Of a stretch of 10,090 bases of DNA, positions 6,760 to 10,090 are shown piece by piece. Within the stretch, counting starts at the first letter, position 1; each line of letters begins with the position of its first letter. The DNA is taken from NCBI GenBank assembly GCA_018711775.1, contig DVHV01000001.1:1-10090 (forward strand), written 5' to 3'. A model generated the notes under the pieces. That model did no database searches. It saw nothing but the letters and a program-made list of their open reading frames with translations, and had not been told where the DNA came from. The DNA comes from Candidatus Onthocola stercoravium. Lineage in GTDB: Bacteria; Bacillota_I; Bacilli_A; RF39; UBA660. The translations under genes and the position numbers were made by a program.

Positions 6760-7299
6760 TTACTTCTTCCCTTCTTTATTTTTTGGTGCTAAAATCATAG
6801 CCATTTGTCTACCATCTAATTTTGGTTCGGTTTCGATTACTGATACTTCTGATAATGCATCAGCAAATCTTAAAAGAACATCACGCCCTTGTTCTGGTCT
6901 TGCCATTTGACGACCTTTAAATCTAATAAAAGCTTTGATTTTATGTCCTTTTTCCAAATAGCTTTGTGCATTTCTTCTTCTTGTTTCAAAATCTCCAACA
7001 TCGATTGTTACTGACAAACGATATTCCTTTAATTCCTTATTAGATTCTCTTTGTTTCTTTTGGGTTTCTTTTAATTTCTTTTGCTTTTCATATTTGAATT
7101 TATTATAATCCATAATCTTTACAACTGCTGGAGTAGAATTTCCACTCATAAGAACTAAATCTAAGCCAGCATAATTTGCAAGCGTCAAAGCATCTTCGAT
7201 TCTTTTAAGTCCCATTTTTTCGCCGTTTGGGCCAATTACCATAACTTCTGGAATTTTGATATTCTCATTAATTAGTAATTCATCAACATTTTTTGCTAT
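6760..7299 (-). CDS. infC: Translation initiation factor IF-3, probable AUA start
   Basis: IF-3 binds the 30S subunit, keeps it apart from 50S and checks the start codon. The protein has an N-terminal domain (about 1-75, INENIKIPEVMVIGPNGEKMG), a lysine-rich helical linker (KIMDYNKFKYEKQKK) and a C-terminal domain ending in MAMILAPKNK. An ATG exists at 7335, but the residues after it (WWRC) are encoded by the GGAGGTG ribosome binding site itself (7307-7313), and it lies in the terminator U-tract. The only usable codon at normal spacing (9 bases after GGAGG) is ATA at 7297-7299. That start gives 179 residues, almost exactly the usual IF-3 length. A rare start in infC is known elsewhere (AUU in E. 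coli). This start is inferred from spacing and context. Confidence 0.93.
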   Translation of the reverse strand: MAKNVDELLINENIKIPEVMVIGPNGEKMGLKRIEDALTLANYAGLDLVLMSGNSTPAVVKIMDYNKFKYEKQKKLKETQKKQRESNKELKEYRLSVTIDVGDFETRRRNAQSYLEKGHKIKAFIRFKGRQMARPEQGRDVLLRFADALSEVSVIETEPKLDGRQMAMILAPKNKEGKK

Positions 7300-7447
7300 A
7301 TTAAAGCACCTCCACCAATTAAAAAATGAATACAATATTTGTATCCATTTTAAAAATCCATAACAATTACTTAAATAATCTTCGGCTTTTTAACCCATTG
7401 CTCAACAGCAATCAGGTGGATACAAATCTCTTTCCTTTTTTAACAAC
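7300..7447 (-). promoter_or_regulatory. infC-operon leader with alternative antiterminator/terminator stems (L20-type leader)
   Basis: The leader of about 148 bases contains an early segment, ATTTGTATCCA (7417-7427), that pairs perfectly over 11 bp with TGGATACAAAT (7337-7347). The second segment is also the 5' arm of the terminator stem next to it, so the two pairings exclude each other. Inside the long-range stem lies a perfect 6-bp hairpin, ATTGCT-GTTG-AGCAAT (7397-7412), followed by a small GGTT/AGCC hairpin. In B. subtilis, ribosomal protein L20 represses infC-rpmI-rplT by transcription attenuation in such a leader. L20 as the ligand here is inferred from position and architecture. Confidence 0.78.
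7321..7348 (-). terminator. Attenuator terminator in the infC leader
   Basis: On the minus strand a 10-bp stem (7339-7348 with 7326-7335, one G-U pair) with a 3-base ATA loop is followed by a run of Ts (7321-7326, partly in the stem). It stands about 20-50 bases before the infC start and just before the GGAGGTG site. It is the OFF state of the leader switch. Confidence 0.8.
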
Positions 7448-7453
7448 ACCAAT

Positions 7454-7482
7454 AATATACACTATTATTTTATGTTTGTCAA
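7454..7482 (-). promoter_or_regulatory. Promoter of the infC-rpmI-rplT operon
   Basis: The minus strand has a perfect TTGACA (7477-7482), a 17-base spacer and TATATT (7454-7459), placing transcription start near 7447. It lies about 20 bases past the stop of the Rpn-family gene, so infC does not depend on that gene. A weak AGCAAT/ATTGCT hairpin lies between them. Confidence 0.88.
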
Positions 7483-7502
7483 ATAATTTTAAGCAATTTT
7501 CA

Positions 7503-8360
7503 CTAATTTTCATTGCTAATTATTTCTTTTACTTTATCTATACTTACTTTTGCCACATCAGCAATTTCTTCAATTGATAATTTATCTTTTAAATTCTTTA
7601 TCATCTCAATTTCTTTTTGTTCAATACCTTCTTTAATTCCAGCATCAACACCCTTATCATATGCCATATCTACTTCCATATCATGCATCATCTGTTTTTC
7701 TTCCTCTTCGCTATGTGGATATATAAACACATCTTCACTATATTTCATCAAAGCGTCACCATATTCCTTTACTATCTCATCATCCGGATAAAAGTCTTCT
7801 AACTCATCCAAAGTCATATCAAGCATTAACAAATACTTATATTCATCTAATCCACCATTATCATAGCAAAATTTCTTGATATTGTCTATAAATACATCAT
7901 ATGATCTTAAGTTCTTTATTTTCATTCCCCGATCATTTCCAAATTCATTAATTAATATTGCTTCTTTACTACTTACTTTGCCAAAATTTAAATTTATTTG
8001 GATTATATCTGTTTTTAAATCATAAATTTTTTCGTTTTCATCTATTTCTTTTACAGAATATCTATTAAATAAATTTACTAAATAAGCAAAATTTCTAAAG
8101 AACTTTACATAATTATAATCATTTGTATTTACTTCAACATTAGCAATAACTCCATCAATTTTTACAATTACATCTATTCTTTTATTTTTTTCTATTTTTT
8201 GAGTTTTACCTAATTCTGTATTAATAAACTCTAATATTTCTACTTCTTTTCCTAATACTTGACCAATTATTTGTTCAAGCATTCTTTTCCCTTTTTTAGA
8301 AAGCATTACAACTTTAAAAAAATCATCACCTGATCCAACAGCTTCTTTTACTTTTGTCAA
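7503..8360 (-). CDS. Rpn family / PD-(D/E)XK nuclease-family 'transposase' protein
   Basis: The 285-residue protein fits the Rpn/PDDEXK_2 family, often annotated as putative transposase. The N-terminal FFKVVMLSKKGKRMLEQIIG, then RIDVIVKIDG and NVEVNTND, gives the nuclease core: D63, then E76-V77-N78, where the family usually has a polar residue such as glutamine in place of N78. After the core come long charged helices. A near-C-terminal AYDKGVDAGIKEGIEQ segment precedes a small helix-turn-helix-like end (SIEEIADVAKVSIDKVKEII), also typical. Related proteins are linked to DNA cleavage and RecA-independent recombination, but no function is shown here. The start is TTG at 8360, supported by AAGGAGGA six bases upstream; no ATG fits. 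There are no flanking target duplications or transposon ends, and the gene has its own transcription unit before infC. Confidence 0.83.
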   Translation of the reverse strand: MTKVKEAVGSGDDFFKVVMLSKKGKRMLEQIIGQVLGKEVEILEFINTELGKTQKIEKNKRIDVIVKIDGVIANVEVNTNDYNYVKFFRNFAYLVNLFNRYSVKEIDENEKIYDLKTDIIQINLNFGKVSSKEAILINEFGNDRGMKIKNLRSYDVFIDNIKKFCYDNGGLDEYKYLLMLDMTLDELEDFYPDDEIVKEYGDALMKYSEDVFIYPHSEEEEKQMMHDMEVDMAYDKGVDAGIKEGIEQKEIEMIKNLKDKLSIEEIADVAKVSIDKVKEIISNEN

Positions 8361-8366
8361 TCAAAA

Positions 8367-8374
8367 TCCTCCTT
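8367..8374 (-). promoter_or_regulatory. Ribosome binding site that fixes the TTG start of the Rpn-family gene
   Basis: The minus strand reads AAGGAGGA, then six bases (TTTTGA), then TTG. This near-perfect Shine-Dalgarno match at good spacing supports TTG as the initiator. A second TTG nearby is out of frame. Confidence 0.8.
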
Positions 8375-8384
8375 CAATATATTA

Positions 8385-8430
8385 GGAAGAAAATTACTAA
8401 TTACCTAGGTTTTTATTAGTAATTTTTTCC
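8385..8430. repeat. Long inverted repeat upstream of the Rpn-family gene
   Basis: Arms at 8385-8401 and 8415-8430 pair over 16 bp with a single bulged base around a 13-base loop that contains the palindrome ACCTAGGT. In the plus direction the second arm ends in TTTTTTCC, like a terminator, but there is no plus-strand gene to end. In the minus direction it would sit in the leader of the Rpn-family mRNA just before the ribosome binding site. Its function is unknown. Confidence 0.75.
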
Positions 8431-8433
8431 TTG

Positions 8434-8459
8434 GTTAATTATGCTAACACATAATTAAC
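8434..8459. repeat. Perfect 10-bp inverted repeat
   Basis: GTTAATTATG (8434-8443) and CATAATTAAC (8450-8459) are exact reverse complements with a 6-base loop. It lies 3 bp from the larger inverted repeat at 8385-8430, making a tandem pair of hairpins. It could be an operator or an RNA hairpin in the leader of the Rpn-family gene. No promoter could be placed with confidence here. Confidence 0.7.
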
Positions 8460-8501
8460 ACCTAGTACCATAGGAGGTTTTGTCTACTTTTGTCGAATGG
8501 G

Positions 8502-8524
8502 AAAAACGACAAAAATTTGTCGTT
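8502..8524 (-). terminator. Probable terminator of the surface-protein gene
   Basis: The minus strand carries AACGACAAA-TT-TTTGTCGTT (8505-8524, perfect 9-bp arms, realistically a 7-bp stem with a 6-base loop) followed by TTT. It stands about 60 bases after the TGA stop of the surface-protein gene. A third copy of the arm (TTTTGTCG, 8488-8495) can pair with 8507-8514 instead. The U-tract is short. Confidence 0.55.
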
Positions 8525-8582
8525 ATTAGTAGATGTTTTATTAAAATTGTCATGGTGGAGATTACCGTAGGGGTTTAAGTTA

Positions 8583-10090
8583 TCACACTACCAAACGGTA
8601 AGGATCACTTGCTGAACCTGTTCCTGATTCTAATTCAACATCTGAGTTTAGGTAAAAGGTAGGACGAATGCCAGTTTTACGATATTTTACACCAAAGAAA
8701 TCTACACTTCCATCTTGAGTTATATAAAATGCAAATCCAGAAGGTGTGCCTGAACGACGAGTGATTGTCCATTCATCCACTCCCATATACATCCAATTAT
8801 TATTAATTACATAATTAAGATGCATCATATATTCATTCCAATTTTCTGGGCTTGTGGCATAGCCATAATCACTCAAATACATTAATCCTATTTTTGCATT
8901 ATAGGTAGTGGACTCCGCAGGACTTTTTATCTCATATTGATATGACGTTTGAACTGTAGCATCCCTATATAAATTATCATAAGTATTTCCGCCGACTTTC
9001 CATCTCGTTGTTGCTATCTTGCTTGACCATGTACTTCCTATATTATTCAAATAATTTGTATTCAAGTTTACTGTATTTAATTGACTTTCACTCCATGTAT
9101 TTACATCAGTATTATTATCATTACTAGATGAACCGCTCCAATAATAACATGGTATATAACTTAAATCACCTTTATAATATTCAGCATTAGGAATAGTTAT
9201 ACCATCATAATGGCTTCCTAGCACACTAATGCTTGCATAATCATATTTTATCAATTTTACCTGATTTCCAAATACTCCTATAATACGATATAAGTTATCA
9301 CTTGGACATGTTGCTACTGTTGAACCGAAACATACATAATTATTGGGATTTGCTCCACTAAAGCGGTATGAATTATCTCCTGCTTCAAGCGATCTGTATG
9401 TACCGACTCCATCGTGTAAGTATAAATCATTTACACCATCGCTTGTATAAACATTTTCTTTAATACAATTTGCAAAAGTTTTTCCACTACATAATTCTGC
9501 TAATGTTGGCTCATTAGTCGTTGCACTAACACCCTTTTGTGTAGAAGAATGTCCTGCTGTATCTGTTACATATACTTTGAAGTTATATGTAGTTTCTGGT
9601 GATAAATTAGTAAACGTATAACTACTACTTGTACTATTTACCCAAGTACTTCCATTATTACTTGAATAATAATATCTACTTATACTATTACTTCCTCCAC
9701 TTGCTGTTACATTTATAGTTACACTATCACTTGTTATATTACTTGCTGTTACTCTACTTACACTAGGATTTACATATGTTGTTGCTTGTGTTCTTGTTGC
9801 TACTGTTGACGTTCTTCCATTACTATCTGTTACATATACTTTTAAATAATATGTCGTTCCACTTGTTAAGCCATCAAACGTATAACTATTATTTGGTGAT
9901 GAAGTATAATTACTTCCATCATCTCTGGAATAGTGATAACTTACTATATTTCCATCTCCAGGTGTAGCATTAACTCTCACTGTTATACTATTTTCTGTTG
10001 CTGATGTCGTAACACTTATTGTTGGTAATTTATATGTATCTGTTCTGACTGTTGTTGTATATACATTTGATTCTCTTCCTATACTATCTA
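8583..10090 (-). CDS. Large surface protein with FnIII repeats and a C-terminal RF39/gut-Bacilli-type module (5' part outside window)
   Basis: The frame is open from the right edge to TGA at 8583-8585, with TAA in frame directly after it; 501 residues are visible. A GTG at 9980 is inside a repeat and is not a real start. The tail of one fibronectin type III-like repeat is followed by two full ones of about 88 residues (about 9771-10034 and 9509-9770), each with YxYSxxxGS, SYTF, LxxxTTY and KVYVTD blocks. The rest (about 8583-9508) is a globular module: TLAELCSGKTFANCIK, SGANPNNYVCFGS, YRIIGVF, a KIGLMYLSDYGY block, then IRPTFYLNSDV and SGTGSASDPYRL. I recall similar C-termini in surface proteins of uncultured gut Bacilli, and the IRPTF...LNSDV part recalls DUF6273-like/sulfatase-modifying-factor-like folds. 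No transmembrane or LPXTG segment is present at this end. Adhesion is a guess. Confidence 0.82.
   Translation of the reverse strand, partial: DSIGRESNVYTTTVRTDTYKLPTISVTTSATENSITVRVNATPGDGNIVSYHYSRDDGSNYTSSPNNSYTFDGLTSGTTYYLKVYVTDSNGRTSTVATRTQATTYVNPSVSRVTASNITSDSVTINVTASGGSNSISRYYYSSNNGSTWVNSTSSSYTFTNLSPETTYNFKVYVTDTAGHSSTQKGVSATTNEPTLAELCSGKTFANCIKENVYTSDGVNDLYLHDGVGTYRSLEAGDNSYRFSGANPNNYVCFGSTVATCPSDNLYRIIGVFGNQVKLIKYDYASISVLGSHYDGITIPNAEYYKGDLSYIPCYYWSGSSSNDNNTDVNTWSESQLNTVNLNTNYLNNIGSTWSSKIATTRWKVGGNTYDNLYRDATVQTSYQYEIKSPAESTTYNAKIGLMYLSDYGYATSPENWNEYMMHLNYVINNNWMYMGVDEWTITRRSGTPSGFAFYITQDGSVDFFGVKYRKTGIRPTFYLNSDVELESGTGSASDPYRLVV

Noticed and set aside
7300..7335. Longer infC reading from ATG at 7335
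   Set aside because: It would translate the terminator tail and the GGAGGTG ribosome binding site, and it lacks its own binding site.
7503..8459. Rpn-family gene plus hairpins as an insertion sequence
   Set aside because: There are no terminal inverted repeats at both ends and no target duplication, and the protein is not a DDE transposase.
8583..8585. TGA read as tryptophan (code 4)
   Set aside because: All tryptophans in conserved proteins use TGG, no gene needs TGA read-through, and TAA follows directly here.
8583..9508. Variable region of a diversity-generating retroelement in the C-terminal module
   Set aside because: The fold and Asn/Tyr-rich stretches are suggestive, but no reverse transcriptase or template repeat is in the window.
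8583..9980. Surface protein as a complete 465-residue gene starting at GTG 9980
   Set aside because: The frame stays open to the window edge with FnIII-like sequence (SATENSITVRV), so the start is outside the window.

Overview
The window looks like a chromosomal segment of a very A+T-rich member of the Bacillota, or of the neighbouring Mollicutes-like gut Bacilli. The reasons are strong AGGAGG-type ribosome binding sites, TTGACA/TATAAT promoters, the Firmicutes order infC-rpmI-rplT and rpsO-pnp, and an FnIII surface protein whose C-terminal module is of a type I associate with uncultured gut Bacilli. Tryptophan is read from TGG and no in-frame TGA is needed, so the standard bacterial code fits. 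The genus cannot be named from sequence alone.

Layout. At the left edge (1-43) is the 5' part of a tRNA-Val(UAC) on the minus strand with its own promoter. Next comes a two-gene minus-strand operon (115-1670): a divergent alanine-racemase-fold protein followed by a Nudix hydrolase, joined by a one-base stop/start overlap. Diverging from it is the only plus-strand gene, a compact UvrD-like helicase (1808-3169), which runs to within 3 bp of the convergent DUF1653 gene. From 3173 to about 7480 lies a minus-strand block of translation and RNA-decay genes. In transcription order these are infC, rpmI, rplT, then rpsO, pnp and a DUF1653 gene overlapping the pnp end. Beyond the infC promoter lie an Rpn/PD-(D/E)XK nuclease-family gene (7503-8360), a 222-bp hairpin-rich spacer, and the C-terminal 501 residues of a large FnIII surface protein that runs off the right edge.

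Regulation. The infC operon has a consensus promoter, a leader of about 148 nt with mutually exclusive antiterminator and terminator stems (an L20-type attenuator), and apparently an AUA start codon placed by a perfect GGAGGTG site. That matches the known self-control of IF3 and L20. rpsO has its own promoter, a structured leader and a terminator/processing hairpin before pnp.

No gene-free stretch exceeds 300 bases. The longest are 8361-8582 (hairpins and terminator) and 7300-7502 (infC leader and promoter). No CRISPR array, intact insertion sequence or clear new multi-gene system is visible. The most interesting points are the rare infC start with its attenuator, an L20 protein with an extra Rho_N/SAP-like tail, a racemase-fold protein lacking several catalytic residues, and a mini-helicase without the 2B subdomain.
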